Source: Symbiodinium microadriaticum
Lineage: Eukaryota > Sar > Dinophyceae > Suessiales > Symbiodiniaceae
Assembly: GCA_001939145.1 (NCBI GenBank)
Contig: LSRX01000009.1
Coordinates: 1,260,340-1,324,339, forward strand
Reading direction: 5' to 3'
Length of the DNA: 64,000 nucleotides
The notes under the pieces: generated by a model
Told to the model about the DNA's origin: nothing
Databases searched by the model: none
Seen by the model: the letters and a program-made list of their open reading frames with translations, nothing else
Made by a program: the position numbers and the translations under genes
In this document: one piece after another, positions 1 through 10,484 of the stretch
Numbering within the stretch: the stretch's first letter is position 1
How the letters are laid out: each line of letters begins with the position of its first letter

Positions 1-123
1 CTAAACCCTAAACCCTAAACCCTAAACCCTACCCTAAACCCTAAACCCTAAACCCTAAACCCTAAACCCTAAACCCTAAACCCTAAACCCTAAACCCTAA
101 ACCCTACACCCTAAACCCTAAAC
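1..123. repeat. Terminal telomere array, CCCTAAA type
   Basis: About 17 near-perfect CCCTAAA units with rare variants (one CCCTA, one CCCTACA). The C-rich strand reads 5' to 3' from the left edge, as expected at a genuine left chromosome end. It is among the purest arrays in the window; internal ones are mostly shorter or more degenerate. Confidence 0.9.
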
Positions 124-144
124 GCCGTTCCGACGTTGGCTCAG

Positions 145-226
145 AGGGGTGCGAGTGCAAGCGCCAGAGTAAGACGTGGCACAGACGGATGCCAGGGCTC
201 GGGCTGAAGTCTATGTATGCTTTAAG
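145..226 (+). CDS. Candidate exon, unknown protein
   Basis: After TTGGCTCAG comes an open frame rich in basic residues and cysteine (GCECKRQSKTWHRRMPGLGL), ending at TTAAG before GTTTGG. G-strand telomeric repeats follow. The TTGGCTCAG just upstream resembles the 3' part of the dinoflagellate spliced leader but is not an exact match. Weak. Confidence 0.3.
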
Positions 227-493
227 GTTTGGTTTTTAGGGCTTTAAGCGGGGTTTAGGGTTTAGGCTTTAAGGGTCTAAGGGTTTAGGGGTCTAAGGGT
301 TTAGGGTTTAAGGGTTTAGGGCTTAGGGCTTTAAGGGGGGGTTTAGGCTGTAGGGTCTAGGGTTTAAGGGTTTCAGGGGCTAGAGATGGCAGGCACCACC
401 AACAAGAGACCGAGCTGACATCTACCCGCAGGCTTCTAGCCGTCTTGGCATCCAAAAACCCTGGCCTCATTCTTTTGACTTCTTGGCGCGAGC

Positions 494-570
494 ATGCCGA
501 CAAACCGGAGTCGCGAAGATGCTCTGCGAGCAGCTGCAGACTTTGCCTCCAAGGCCCTATCCCGCCTGGG
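494..570 (+). CDS. Candidate first exon (ATG), unknown protein
   Basis: ATG opens a helical-looking N-terminus (MPTNRSREDALRAAADFASK) and runs to CCTGGG before GTTAGGG, where G-strand telomeric repeats begin. A stop (TGA) lies just upstream in frame, so this ATG would be the start. The other two frames are partly open too. Confidence 0.35.
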
Positions 571-620
571 GTTAGGGTTTAGGGTTTAGGGTTTGGGGTT
601 TAGTAAGGGTTCTGAGGTGT

Positions 621-903
621 AGCCACCAGGGGTCCAGGCAAAAGGACAAAGCTGTTCGGGGCTCTGCTCTTAAACCCGAAGCGCCGTGGAGTAGGTTTCG
701 AGGCGGGAGTTGACACTTCCGAGTCAAGCACCAGAGTCCAAGACCGCAGTGGGAACAACTGTACAAGTCTTTGCTTTGGTGCAGAACCTTGTGCACAGCT
801 CTGGGGCGAGGGTGTGGTTGAATTTAAGATATTGACAAAGCAAACATGTCTTCCAGAAGGAAAGCACACTGCGATAATGGGAACACCTGCACATCCCCAC
901 CCC
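621..903 (+). CDS. Open frame without ATG, possible exon
   Basis: About 94 codons stay open on the + strand and look protein-like (e.g. AEPCAQLWGEGVVEFKILTK), ending where the C-rich telomeric block supplies TAA. The minus strand is also open here for 89 codons, so strand is not certain. Confidence 0.25.
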
Positions 904-1019
904 TAAACCCTAAACCCTACACCACCCTAAACCCTAAACCGCCGCCTTTGGACGACACGAGAGTAGCGGGAAGCTCCGGAGCTGCTGCACTTCGAAGCTG
1001 GGGAAACATCATCCACGTC

Positions 1020-1245
1020 AAGCCTGAAACCCTAAACCCTAAACCCTAAACCATACACCCCAAACCCTAAACCCGAAACCCTAAACCCCAAAAGCCCTAA
1101 AGCCCTAAAGCCCTAAAGCCCTAAACCCGAAACACTACACCCTAATCCCCACCCTAAACCCTAAGGCCGAAACCCCTAAAGCCCTAAACACTATCGCGAA
1201 ACCCTAAACCCGAAACCCTAGAAGCCCTACACCTTAAACCCTAAG
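1020..1245. repeat. Degenerate C-rich telomeric block
   Basis: CCCTAAA units mixed with variants CCCGAAA, CCCTAAAG and CCCTACA. It sits immediately upstream of the exon at 1265, the usual intron 3' position in this window. Confidence 0.85.
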
Positions 1246-1264
1246 CCCTATTTGATGCTCGCAG

Positions 1265-1332
1265 GCAGGATCACAGCAAGCGGCACCCCTCCTGCCCACC
1301 ACGGAGCTGCGACAACGCCGCCTGGCTTCTTG
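1265..1332 (+). CDS. Exon, unknown protein
   Basis: Acceptor GATGCTCGCAG, then an open frame (AGSQQAAPLLPTTELRQRRL), then donor GTTTAGGG that is the first unit of a G-strand telomeric block. A model example of the window-wide pattern: C-rich repeats, AG, exon, GTTTAGGG. Confidence 0.55.
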
Positions 1333-2182
1333 GTTTAGGGTTTAGGGTTTAGGGCAGTGTTTAGGGTTTAGGGTTTAGGGTTAAGGGTTTAGGGTTTAGG
1401 GTTTATAGCCATCGACAAGAAGCAATTCCATTAGGTTTAGGGTTTAGGGTTTCCTGCTTTTTCCCGGTTGCTGGGTGTGTATGGGTGCTACAAACCAAAA
1501 GTCCGAGGGTAAAGTTGTATGTAAGGTGAGGGCTGTTCTACATGCTGCTAGTTGTTGGGCCGGGACATTGTGGTCGTTGTACGATATGTTTGTCAGCCAA
1601 ATAAAGCAGAAGCTTGAATGTTTACCAACCTAATTCCTTAGAGCACCTTTACGTTTTTCCCCAACACCCTGTATTAACGAGTGAGGCCTCTATTTTATCG
1701 AACCCTGATGAACCCTTATAGTCACCCTTATAGACCTAAATTCGCATCCTCCGAGCCACTCTAGGTTAGAGAACTCCAAACCACCGGATCTCGAAAATCA
1801 GCACTCGACTAGGGCTTAGGGCTTAGGGTTTGGGGTTTAGGGTTTCAGGTTTCAGGGTTTCAGGATTTCAGGGTTCAGGTTTGGGGCTTAGGGCTTAGGG
1901 TGCAAGATGCACTCTGGTGGCCGTCGTCCCTAAGAGAACTTCCCAAGAATTCAGAAAGCTGAGGACTTGAGAAAGGCGAGGATGTCGCCGCTTGGCCGGT
2001 TGGTGCCGGGTTCCAGAGCATTGTTGCTTCCTACGCACGGTAGACTCATGACCCAAACCCTCAGCCTCTACATACCAGACGCGGAAGACGAGGGTTTGTT
2101 GGCAGGATTCAGGGTTTCGACTCTTTGACTGGGGCATTCATGAAGCTTCGTCACCTCGGGATCGTTCCAGCTAGGGCTCACG
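1333..2182. other. Intron-like and unassigned sequence
   Basis: G-strand telomeric repeats at 1334-1460 and 1810-1892 flank about 350 bp of unrecognised sequence. At 1895-2137 a minus-strand frame is open for 80 codons with no recognisable domain. CTAGGTTAGAGAACTCC near 1762 resembles one end of MITE family A. Confidence 0.5.
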
Positions 2183-2332
2183 ATGCGGCACCGCAAGAGC
2201 GCTAAGTGGGCCACACTCAGGAAGACCCTACGAAGAAATTCTGTCTGGCTCGAAAGTGGGCATGCTACCTGCGACCCACTACTCGAACCGTTTCAAGAGC
2301 TCGGTGGGGCACGAAACCATCCTAAACCCTAA
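2183..2332 (+). CDS. Candidate ATG exon or small ORF
   Basis: A 49-residue frame with a basic N-terminus (MRHRKSAKWATLRKTLRRNS), possibly a targeting sequence. Its stop is the TAA of a C-rich telomeric block; a donor GTGGGG after GAGCTCG would end it earlier. No family recognised. Confidence 0.3.
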   Translation: MRHRKSAKWATLRKTLRRNSVWLESGHATCDPLLEPFQELGGARNHPKP

Positions 2333-2522
2333 ACCCTAAGCCCTAAACTCAAGGCATAGGCCGCCCGCCTACTGTGGGTGGGCGGCCCGTCAGCCCCTCG
2401 GAACCGAAACGCGAAAGGCCAACCAGCATGCCAGCCCAACTCTCCACAGCCATGGGAACCGTAGCATCCACGTCGTTCCCCTGATACCGGAACACCTTCT
2501 CCCAGTACTGGTCCCTTACATA

Positions 2523-2781
2523 AAGCCAATACCCTAAACCCCTAAACCCTAAACCCTAAACCCTAAACCCGAAACCCTAAACCCCTAAACCCTAAAACCC
2601 TAAACCCTAAACCCGAAACCCTAAACCCCTAAACCCTAAAACCCTAAACCCTAAACCCGAAGCCCTAAACCCGAAACCCTAAACCCCTAACCCGAAGCCC
2701 GAAACCCTAAACCCTAAACCCGAAACCCGAAACCCGAAACCCTAAACCCTAAACCCCTAACCCGAAACCCTAAACCCGAAA
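2523..2781. repeat. C-rich telomeric block, CCCTAAA/CCCGAAA mixed
   Basis: About 36 units alternating CCCTAAA, CCCCTAAA and CCCGAAA in locally repeated orders, indicating short tandem duplications within the block. Confidence 0.9.
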
Positions 2782-3330
2782 CCCCCCAACTGGGACCCTT
2801 TGGCTCCCTGCGCCGCTCTGAGCCCCCCCTGGGCTCCTAGGCCCCGGCTCTGCTAAATTCGTCGCAAGATATAACGTCTTTAAGGGTTTAGGGGCAAGGG
2901 GTTTAGGGGTTTAGGGTTTTTAATGGTTTAGGTTTAGGGTTTAGGGTTTTTAATGCTATTTAGGGTTTAGGGTTTTATTAAGGCTCCCTTTTTAGGGATC
3001 CTTTGAAGGGTTACTATAAGGGCTTCCTTTCAGGGATCGATGGGTTTAGGGTTCAGGGTTGGCTAGTCCGCGGCACACCCAAAACCCTAAACCCTAAACA
3101 ACAAAAAACTGGTTCCTGTGGGCAGTTTGAAGGGGTGTGGGTGACGGTTTCAGAAGATGTTGGGGTGTAGGGTTCAGAAGTTCCGGCATCTGGGTGTAGC
3201 GTTTAAGGATTGAGGAGCAAAACGAGGCTTAAGGGTCTCGAGGCTCGGGGTGAAAAGGTTGAAGGTTTAGCGGTTCAGAGTTTAGGCATTCGTAAGGCTT
3301 TGTTTAGGGTTTGGGGTTTAGGGTTTAGGG
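2782..3330. other. Mixed telomeric repeats and short unique tracts
   Basis: A possible exon at 2785-2850 on the + strand, then G-strand repeats (2881-3060) and one C-rich pair at 3081-3098. No convincing longer coding sequence. Confidence 0.4.
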
Positions 3331-3938
3331 GTGGCATGCATCGTTTATGTAAGGGTTTATATATCCGGGTGCCGGAAGCCCAGGTCCTCGTTGACGTCCG
3401 GTGCAAGGAGGACTCGATGTCGACCTGTGCAGATGGTTCCGATTGTGTAGCGCTTTTTATGTTAATAGGCTTTTCTATGGGTTTGGTGTTTCTGATGAGG
3501 TGAAAGATCTTGATCGTCTGAGTGTGCCTTTAGCCCCGAAAACCTTAAAGCACCAAGCCCGCAACGAAGTCCTGCACGCTGTCAGGAGATGGATGTGTCC
3601 ATGATACCCGGCTCCGTGACGAAGGCGACGGATGGGCAAAGCTTCGGGTGATGCGAAGGGGTCTTTTCACTCACGACTTGCACCAGTTCGACCTCAGTGT
3701 TTGCCTCTCGGAAGGTCTCAGGGCTTTAGAAGTCATTGGTGGAACATGCTGAACTTGGTAGCGGAAGGGGTCATGACAACCAGGCAGAAACGTGCGCTGA
3801 TGCTTCGCACGCTAGCGCATCAACTGCTCAGACAGCCCGGACCTTCACGACGGGTGCATTGAGCCACTGGCTTCAGCATTTTGGCGATGGAAGGTGCTCG
3901 CTCATGCTAGCCCTAAACCCTAAACCCTAAACCCCATC
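3331..3938. other. Repeat-poor leader of the PPR gene
   Basis: About 570 bp of unique sequence with three short overlapping + strand frames and no recognised domain, ending in a 24-bp C-rich telomeric block (3909-3932) seven bases before the PPR start codon. May be 5' UTR, promoter, or an upstream exon with the block at its intron end. Confidence 0.45.
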
Positions 3939-4979
3939 ATGGTCGCCTCCAGGGGAAGGCGATTGCTAACAGTCCTGACTCCTCTGGCGGTTGTTGTGCT
4001 GTCGACGTGTTCTTCTCTGGTCAACTTTGCCCGTCGTGGACAAGGCGATGTACGGTCACTTCGCAAGCGCGACGGACTTGAGCTGCACACGAAAGCTTCC
4101 CACAAGGATTCTGTGCTGAGCAGGGAAGGAGCAGATGTGCTCGAAAGCATTCAGCTGGCTCGTGGAGCTGGGGACTGGATAAAGGTAAGGTCTCTGTATG
4201 CGGCTTATGCTGACACTGGCACCGAAATTCAGATTTTCAACGCGGTCTTGCATACAGCCGTAGAGTGCGTGCAATACAAGGAAGGCGCCGCTATCTTTGA
4301 TGGCTTATGCAAGTTGGATATCACGAAGACATCGGCCACCTACTCAGCAGCTCTCAAGATTTTTGCAAGGTTGGGGCACAACGCGACGGTCAAAGAGCTT
4401 TGGGAAGAAGCTCGAAACAATCCGGCATGTGACATGAATGAGCCTTTGACAGCAGCGCGCATAGATGCTGCTGCCGAAGAGGGGGATGTTGAATCAGCTC
4501 TTTTGGTGTTGAATAACATGACCCAGACAAACGTCAGCATCAATATCGCTCACGTCACGAATGCCATCCGTGCCTGCTGGACCGCCGGAGGTGTCAAGTA
4601 CAGGACAGCTGAACACCTGTTTAACTTGACCGCCAGACTAGGACTGGAACCCAACATCGTGACCTTTTCTTGCCTTGTAGGGGCTTACGGTGCTGCACCG
4701 CTGGAGAAAGCCCTTGCTGCATATGCGGACATGCGAAGGATGGGGATTGAGCCCAATCCACCATTCGCAGACGCTTACCTTGGTGCCATTCTAAAGAAGC
4801 CTCGGGCACACAGCTGGCAGCCAGCGGAGATCAAGAGCGCGCTTCAGCTACTCCAGGACGAAGCCCCAAACCGCATTGAAGCCGCCAAGCTTGCCTTGAG
4901 TGAGTTCAAAGGCCGCGGTCTCGAGCTCACCGACTTAGGACGGCGTATAGACGGAGCACTCCGAAAGTTGGATTCCTAA
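3939..4979 (+). CDS. Pentatricopeptide repeat (PPR) protein, intronless
   Basis: A 346-residue protein and the only long single-exon gene here. Residues 8-28 are hydrophobic (LLTVLTPLAVVVL) after basic residues, suggesting a signal or organelle-targeting sequence. From about residue 97 to 274 there are roughly five degenerate PPR units of about 35 residues, clearest at 204-239 (ending ARLGLEPN) and 240-274 (ADMRRMGIEPN). PPR proteins bind RNA in organelles and act in editing, splicing or stability; the target is unknown. The first in-frame ATG was taken as start; the C-rich telomeric block just upstream means a 5' exon cannot be excluded. The stop TAA lies in TCCTAAACCCT, one telomere-like unit. 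Lack of introns in an intron-dense region suggests retroposition (inference). Confidence 0.85.
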   Translation: MVASRGRRLLTVLTPLAVVVLSTCSSLVNFARRGQGDVRSLRKRDGLELHTKASHKDSVLSREGADVLESIQLARGAGDWIKVRSLYAAYADTGTEIQIFNAVLHTAVECVQYKEGAAIFDGLCKLDITKTSATYSAALKIFARLGHNATVKELWEEARNNPACDMNEPLTAARIDAAAEEGDVESALLVLNNMTQTNVSINIAHVTNAIRACWTAGGVKYRTAEHLFNLTARLGLEPNIVTFSCLVGAYGAAPLEKALAAYADMRRMGIEPNPPFADAYLGAILKKPRAHSWQPAEIKSALQLLQDEAPNRIEAAKLALSEFKGRGLELTDLGRRIDGALRKLDS

Positions 4980-5649
4980 ACCCTGTAAATCCGGACCCCG
5001 ACTGACCCTAGTAGTTCATTCCATGATGAGTTGGAAGCTTTCAGGTTACTTCAAAGCCTCGAAAGCTGCAGAAGCTCGCACGCGAACCCAAGCTCCCAAA
5101 CCGGGGAGTTGAGGATTTAGGTGGCACGCCCTGCACTCCACGTCAGCCCAACCAAGCTGGGGTGGATGATGCAAAGTCTACTGACGGTGTAGTGACAGTT
5201 GTAGTGATGTAGTGCCTGTTATTGAAGGTTTTTGAAGTGCAGCAAGATGGCACCAGAATCCAGAATTGTGGCGCAGCTGGTTCACCTGGTGTGCTTCATG
5301 CCAAGCCACCTCTAAGCTATCGTAACGACAAATCCCCTACATGCCAAAAGCAGCCCGGTAAAACCGCAGCAAACTCCATCGAATTTCACATATCCGCTGT
5401 ATCTCCGCATGACAACCTTACCAACCCCATCCAAGGTCACATATCCCTGCGAAAGCTGCCCCCCCCCCAAAAAACAGATTCCCCAAATAATAGGATGCTT
5501 GAAAATGTAAACCCTAAGCCCTAAACCCTAAACCCCTCCACCCCTAAACCCCCAAACCCCTAAACCCTAAACCCCTAAACCCTAAACCCTAAACGTACTG
5601 CGACCAGAGGATAGGATCCTTGGATCTTCGGAACAAGCGTTCTGATATC
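4980..5649. other. 3' flank of the PPR gene
   Basis: About 500 bp without telomeric repeats, presumably 3' UTR and intergenic, then degenerate C-rich telomeric units at 5508-5595. A 100-codon + strand frame at 5222-5524 shows no domain and ends in telomeric repeat; not called a gene. Confidence 0.5.
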
Positions 5650-5818
5650 CTGGGTTCTTGTTAAAGAGTTTAGTTTAAGTTACCATACTAAGGAAACCAT
5701 ATTATTTACTGTGGATCCCCCATTGCGGCAACTTAAACCCTAAACCCCTAAACCGCAAAGCCCTAAAACCTAAACCCTAGAATGGCAACTTAAATTAAAT
5801 TTCTTCACAAGATCCTAG
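5650..5818. mobile_element. MITE family G, interrupted by telomeric block
   Basis: Left end CTGGGTTCTTGTTAAAG, degenerate right end CACAAGATCCTAG, flanked by a 4-bp direct repeat TATC (5646-5649, 5819-5822) that looks like a target duplication. The right arm is split by a C-rich telomeric block. Confidence 0.7.
5738..5783. repeat. Telomeric block inserted in a MITE
   Basis: Roughly 46 bp of CCCTAAA variants flanked on both sides by GGCAACTTAAA (5727-5737 and 5784-5794). The intact family G right arm carries a single GGTAACTTA at this place. Confidence 0.75.
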
Positions 5819-7178
5819 TATCAGGGCCCCGCTTTTCGAGGTTGGAGTCACCCATGCCTCGATTTTGCACACCCAGGACCTAGACCCTATCAGATTATGG
5901 GTTATGGGCATTTAGGGTTTAGGGGTTGAGGGTTTAGGGGTTTAGGGTTTGGGGCCTTTGGGGTTTAGGGTTTAGGGTTTTAGGTTTAGGGTTTATAGGG
6001 TGTACGCCCAGTGTCTACATGACTTCGCCCATGGAAACTACAAGCATCCTATGGGCCCTTGCGGAAGAGCCTAAAGACCCTAAACCCGAAACCTACCCGG
6101 ATGAAGGGGTATTGGGCTGTTTGGGAGCGTGTGTCAGGAGCATTTCGAGTCGCAGCTCTTGCCTGGCCTGCGCGCTGCAGATCCGCAGCCGCTGGTGGTG
6201 CCTTGCAATAAAAATTCGTTGGTTTTTCAAGGTTTTAGGACATCTGGTGGGTGTTTATCCGGCTGAAAAAGAGGGAAGTTATGTACACAGTATAGTAAGA
6301 ACCCTAAACCCTAAACCCTAAGTTCCCTAAACCCCTAAACCCTAAACCCTAAACCCTAAACCCCTAACCCCTAAACCCTAAACCCTAAACCCTGAACCCT
6401 AAGTTCCCTAAGCCCTAAGCCCTGTTTTTTTGTAGGGCTTCCCTGAAGCCTCGCAGCTCGGAGGCCGGTGGGGTTCAGTGAGGCGCCTAGGGCCTTCGGG
6501 GGTTTATGGTCTGAGGGTTTAGGGGTTTAGGGTCTGAGAGTTTAGGGTTTAGGGTTTAGGGTTTAGGTTTTAGGGATTTAGGGGTTTAGGGTTTCAGGGT
6601 TTCAGGGTTTAGGGATTTAGGTGTTTAGGGTTCTCAATCTCCCTAGAGGAGGTTCCGGGCTTAAGCCCTAAACCCGGTGTCCAAGCCTACAAACCCCGAC
6701 TCCGACCCTCCAAAAACCCAAAAACCCAGGACCTAAACCTCGAACTCTCCCTGAGTTGAGGAATGAGGTCGGTGTAGATTCCATTGCTCTGGCAATAACT
6801 TACCCTTACATCGGATGGTGAGGGGGGGCAAAAAGGTTTCAGAAGTTGAGGCTGAGGGTGTGTGGAGTCTGGCGCTTCGTTGTCGGACGGGCTTTGTGGG
6901 TTCAAGCTCTCAGAGGCTTTGAGGGGCCACAAAGTTGCATTGATACGGAACCCTAAACCCTAGACCCTAAGCCCTAAACCCTAGGCCCTAAATCCTAAAC
7001 CTTTAAACCCTCCAAAGGTTCTCAGCTTCACGGTGCAGGGGGGTGGCTCTGTTTTCGATGACACGAGAAGTGCTGGTTCCTGCATCTTCATCTCCTTGTC
7101 CTCGGACTTAGGGTTTAGGGCTTAGGGTTTCACCTTTTAGGGTTTAGGGTTCACCTTTGTTAGGGGTTCAATCTGCAG
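5819..7178. other. Telomeric-repeat-rich tract with possible exons
   Basis: G-strand blocks at 5909-6000, 6500-6640 and 7108-7150, C-rich blocks at 6300-6420 and 6950-7010. A 100-codon + frame (6019-6321) ends in telomeric repeat. At about 7030-7116 a + frame (QGGGSVFDDTRSAGSCIFIS) is exon-like but has no clear acceptor. Confidence 0.4.
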
Positions 7179-7289
7179 CACAGTGAGACGGCCAAGTACC
7201 TAGACCAGCGAGTGGTTGCTGAAATCATCCCAACATTCACAGAATTGTCCAGCTTGCTGCTGTGTCGTGTCGCGCAGATTCGCCGCAAG
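7179..7289 (+). CDS. Exon, unknown protein
   Basis: Acceptor ATCTGCAG, 37 codons in phase 0-0 (AKYLDQRVVAEIIPTFTELS, then LLLCRVAQIRRK), donor GTTTCGGG. One of the cleanest exons in the window. No family recognised; predicted mostly helical. Confidence 0.7.
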
Positions 7290-7936
7290 GTTTCGGGTCT
7301 GCGGCCCTGCGGCCGTTTTTTTTCGTTGATGGGGAGCTGTGGCTGTCGGGTTTAGGCTTAGAGGTACAGATGTAGAGCTTTGGGCTTCGGGGCTTGGCGT
7401 TGTGTGTTTGCGGGCGCAGACTGCGTGGTTTAGGGCCTCAGGGGCCTTTGCAGTTCCTTAAGGACGAAAAGAGCCCTAAAAGGTTTTAGGGTTCATATAC
7501 CATATAGGGATTCATAGTATATGGGTATAGGCCCCCTACTTTTGAGGGTTATTTGGTCCTGAAGGTTCAGGGTATCCGTCATCTTGGCCCAAACCCGACT
7601 CGCGGCACTCGTGCTCTAGACAGCCAGGTGCCTTACTGCACCGTGGGCTACCGCTCTGGTGTCTACGCAAAGGCCAGGCGTTTGCCGAAAAGCCCTATAA
7701 ATCTTACAGCCGGGATTCAGGTTCCGGTCCTCTGGACTTGTCTATGTGGTTTAGGGTCTAGAGGTTGAGGGGTTTAGGGGTTTAGGGTTTAGGGTCTTTG
7801 CCATTCCTCTTCGCGTGCTGCACAGTTACGTGCGATCTTGGTGCATTGGCGGCCACTAGCTTTTTGAGGCGCATTGGGACTAGTTAGTTCAGACTTTCGG
7901 CGTTCAGGGTCTATACTTAGGGCAGAAGACTTTCAG

Positions 7937-8013
7937 ATATGAAGGAGCTCATGGACAAGCACGGGCTGCAGAACGTGCGCAATGGCGAGGGTGTGGCCTT
8001 GGGCCCAGCCATC
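7937..8013 (+). CDS. Exon, unknown protein
   Basis: Acceptor ACTTTCAG, open frame (MKELMDKHGLQNVRNGEGVA), donor GTAGCG. A stop follows shortly after the donor in frame, supporting an exon end there. Function unknown. Confidence 0.5.
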
Positions 8014-8480
8014 GTAGCGGGGGAGCCATAGCAGTACTAGTAGTGGGCTGTCCTCAATGTTGCAAGATGGAACCCGGAACTGTCACGTCCTAAATCGGAT
8101 ATGGCATGGCGTGCTGTAGCCCAGGAATCCAGCAAGGCGCCGGCAAAAGTGAGTGTTCTTTTTGCAGAGCTTTGTCACGGCTTCTAGGGTCTGTATAAGG
8201 AATGTATAGGAAAGGCTGTTACCACCTGAACGACCCTGAACACTAGGGCTTCAATCTCACTCCATCACCTACAGAATCATGCTACACTGTACCCCAAAGC
8301 CATGGTTTCCGTGAAGATGGGCCCCCGTATGATGAACCCGAGGCCAAGGCCATAAACCGTCCCGTGAACCCCTGACTTTTCAAACGCAGCGTTGCAAGTC
8401 TAAGTCCCTAACCCCTAAACCCCTAAACCCTAAACCGTAAGCCCTAAACCCTAAACCCAAGAAACACCTAAAAACCCAAG

Positions 8481-8555
8481 ATCATGTGGACCTTCGACGG
8501 AAGCGGACTGGTCCGCCCAGCGAGCGGCGTGGCCGGGACGGCCCGGGGACTTAAT
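8481..8555 (+). CDS. Exon, unknown protein
   Basis: Follows a C-rich telomeric block and AACCCAAG. 25 codons in phase 0-0 (IMWTFDGSGLVRPASGVAGT), donor GTAAGG, then G-strand telomeric repeats from 8590. Function unknown. Confidence 0.65.
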
Positions 8556-9009
8556 GTAAGGGTCGTGAGCCTTCGTATGGTTTTCAGGGTTTCGGGTTTA
8601 GGGCTTTAGGTTTTGGGTTTAGGGTTTAGGGGTTTAGGGTTTAGGGCTTAGGGCTTAGGGTTTAGGGTTTGGGGTGAGCCTTCGGACAGCGCTTGAAGCA
8701 GCGGGTACCTTGCTTTATTTTTTCCAGTCTGCTAAACCCTAAACCCTAAATCCTAGCATCCCCAGCCTCTTCAACACATGTTTTTTTTGTTCCGAAGTTG
8801 GGTTCTGGTTCAGGGGCTGGCAGCGCTAAGCGCTCAACCTACGTAGGGTAGATGTCCGGGAGGGATCGGTCGAGGAACTCCTTGGCCTCCCAGTAGCATG
8901 TTAAGTCCCAAGAAACCCATATTTGCTAATCAATAAGCCCCCCATATATTTAGGGCATCGGAAGTAGGGTTTAGGGTTTAGGGTTTAGGGTTTAGGGTTA
9001 GTACTCCAG
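8556..9009. other. Intron-like; short minus-strand open stretch
   Basis: G-strand repeats 8590-8680 and 8968-9000, C-rich pair 8734-8755. At about 8850-8904 the minus strand reads YWEAKEFLDRSLPDIYPT, which is protein-like but too short to call against the + strand trend. Confidence 0.35.
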
Positions 9010-9138
9010 ACCCTTGATTCTGCCATGACTCGCCAAGCGGATTTCCATTTCTCGGCTCACTCGCGGACAGGGTTACTGCTGGCGCGGCATCCTACGGAAA
9101 CCTCAACCAGTGCAGTCTCACCACCGCAAGGCCTCTAA
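9010..9138 (+). CDS. Candidate terminal exon
   Basis: After TACTCCAG a frame of 42 codons (TRQADFHFSAHSRTGLLLAR) runs to TAA. It follows a G-strand rather than C-rich telomeric block, which weakens the splice assignment. Confidence 0.35.
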   Translation, partial: TLDSAMTRQADFHFSAHSRTGLLLARHPTETSTSAVSPPQGL

Positions 9139-9334
9139 CTGGGCTATTATCTTAGTTGGGGTCTAGCGTCGTATGCGGTATCTGTTTAAGAATTTGGGTA
9201 CTACTTAAACCCCCCAAAAGTAGGTAAAATAATGGCCCGAAACCCATAGAAGGCCATTATTCTACATACTTTTGGGGTCCATGTACTTAAGACTTCTGGA
9301 ATTTGGGGCCGAGTATAAACTCCTAGCTCGACAG

Positions 9335-9378
9335 CCCTGGCTAAGGTCGTCGGCAAGGCTGCCGAGGACGCCGGGGAG
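9335..9378 (+). CDS. Short exon, unknown protein
   Basis: Acceptor CTCGACAG, frame ALAKVVGKAAEDAGE (alanine/lysine rich), donor GTGCGA. A second frame is also open. Confidence 0.45.
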
Positions 9379-10022
9379 GTGCGATGGTGTTGACAAGGGA
9401 CACCTTAAACCCTAAACCTAAACCCTAAACCCTAAAACCTAAACTCAAAACCCTTAACCCCAAACCCTAAGCCCTAAACTGACTGCAGCCAAACCCCCCC
9501 CGGGTTTTGGGGTTTACGGGTCCCCCAACTACCCCAAGATTTGCGTTCCTAGGTTTAGCCTTAGACTTGACATCCAAAGCAATTCATGTAGGAGTCCCTG
9601 GCAATAGCTTTACCACAGCTTTGCACTCCTTGAAGAGCATCGTGCCCCCAGTGGGGGCGCCTTGCTGTTCCCAGTCAGGCTACTGGCTGGAAACTCAACT
9701 TCAATACAGACGTCTATAGCACTCCTAAACAAAACTCTGAACCCTAACCAATGAATCCAAAGGCCAGAATGCAAAAACAACACCATTTCAAGCCCGATGA
9801 AATCCCCAACAAAAGTTATACACTATGAAACCCCAACAAAACACTCCGAAACCCTAACAAAACACTATGTAACCCTGACAACAAAAAACACGCCAGGCGC
9901 TTACGTCGGCATGGCAGCCCGTCACCCGCGTCCACGCGACTTGGCAGAGAGAGGAAGGCTTTGAGCCATTGGGTATAATAAGGGTTCCTTAAAGGGATCC
10001 TCAAAGGGATCTGTATAACTAA
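9379..10022. other. Intron-like tract
   Basis: C-rich telomeric block 9400-9480, a 70-codon + frame at 9507-9719 with no domain, then spaced AACCCTAAC and AAAACACT motifs. Just upstream, 9211-9278 is a palindrome (CCCCAAAAGTAGG paired with CATACTTTTGGGG). Confidence 0.4.
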
Positions 10023-10090
10023 GGGTAGTTCTCTAAATTAGGCTATTAAGGGTGCCGTACTATGTTGGGGACAAATTTAGAGAACTACCC
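10023..10090. mobile_element. MITE family A, short copy
   Basis: 68 bp with inverted ends GGGTAGTTCTCTAAATTAG and CAAATTTAGAGAACTACCC. The core carries GGTGCCGTACTATGTTGGGG, shared with other family A copies. No coding capacity. Confidence 0.85.
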
Positions 10091-10484
10091 ATGGTGTTCA
10101 TTTAATGTTGGGTTTATGGGGTTCGATACGGCGGAATATACCGCTCGGAATGGTCCTGATTAGTAAGGATCTCCCTTATAGTCCCTTTATGTCGCTCCAA
10201 CACTCTATTCCGACTATCACACCCTACAGGAGAGGATGTTAGAACGGGTCTCAGAGCTTTGTCGGGGTCCATTCGAATCCCTTGTTATGGTGGCTTTGTA
10301 CAGTGTGCCCTTCTTTCTCGTGGTTGGTAAACTCCTAAACTCAACGAAAACCTCGAACCCCGAGCCAGAAACTATGGACCCCCAAAGCACCCCAGCCTGA
10401 ACCCTAAGCCCTAAACCCTAGATTTCAAGCTGACAGGGGCAGCCTTGGGTTGCAACCCTAAACCCTAAAACTTAAATCCGAAAG

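Noticed and set aside
1-123. C-rich CCCTAAA array as a possible CRISPR or satellite
   Set aside because: Unit, strand and terminal position fit a telomere; no spacers.
126-146. CCGTTCCGACGTTGGCTCAG as a spliced-leader copy
   Set aside because: Only the TTGGCTCA part matches the dinoflagellate leader; the rest differs.
6019-6321. 100-codon + ORF
   Set aside because: The stop and C-terminus are telomeric repeat, and composition changes several times along its length.
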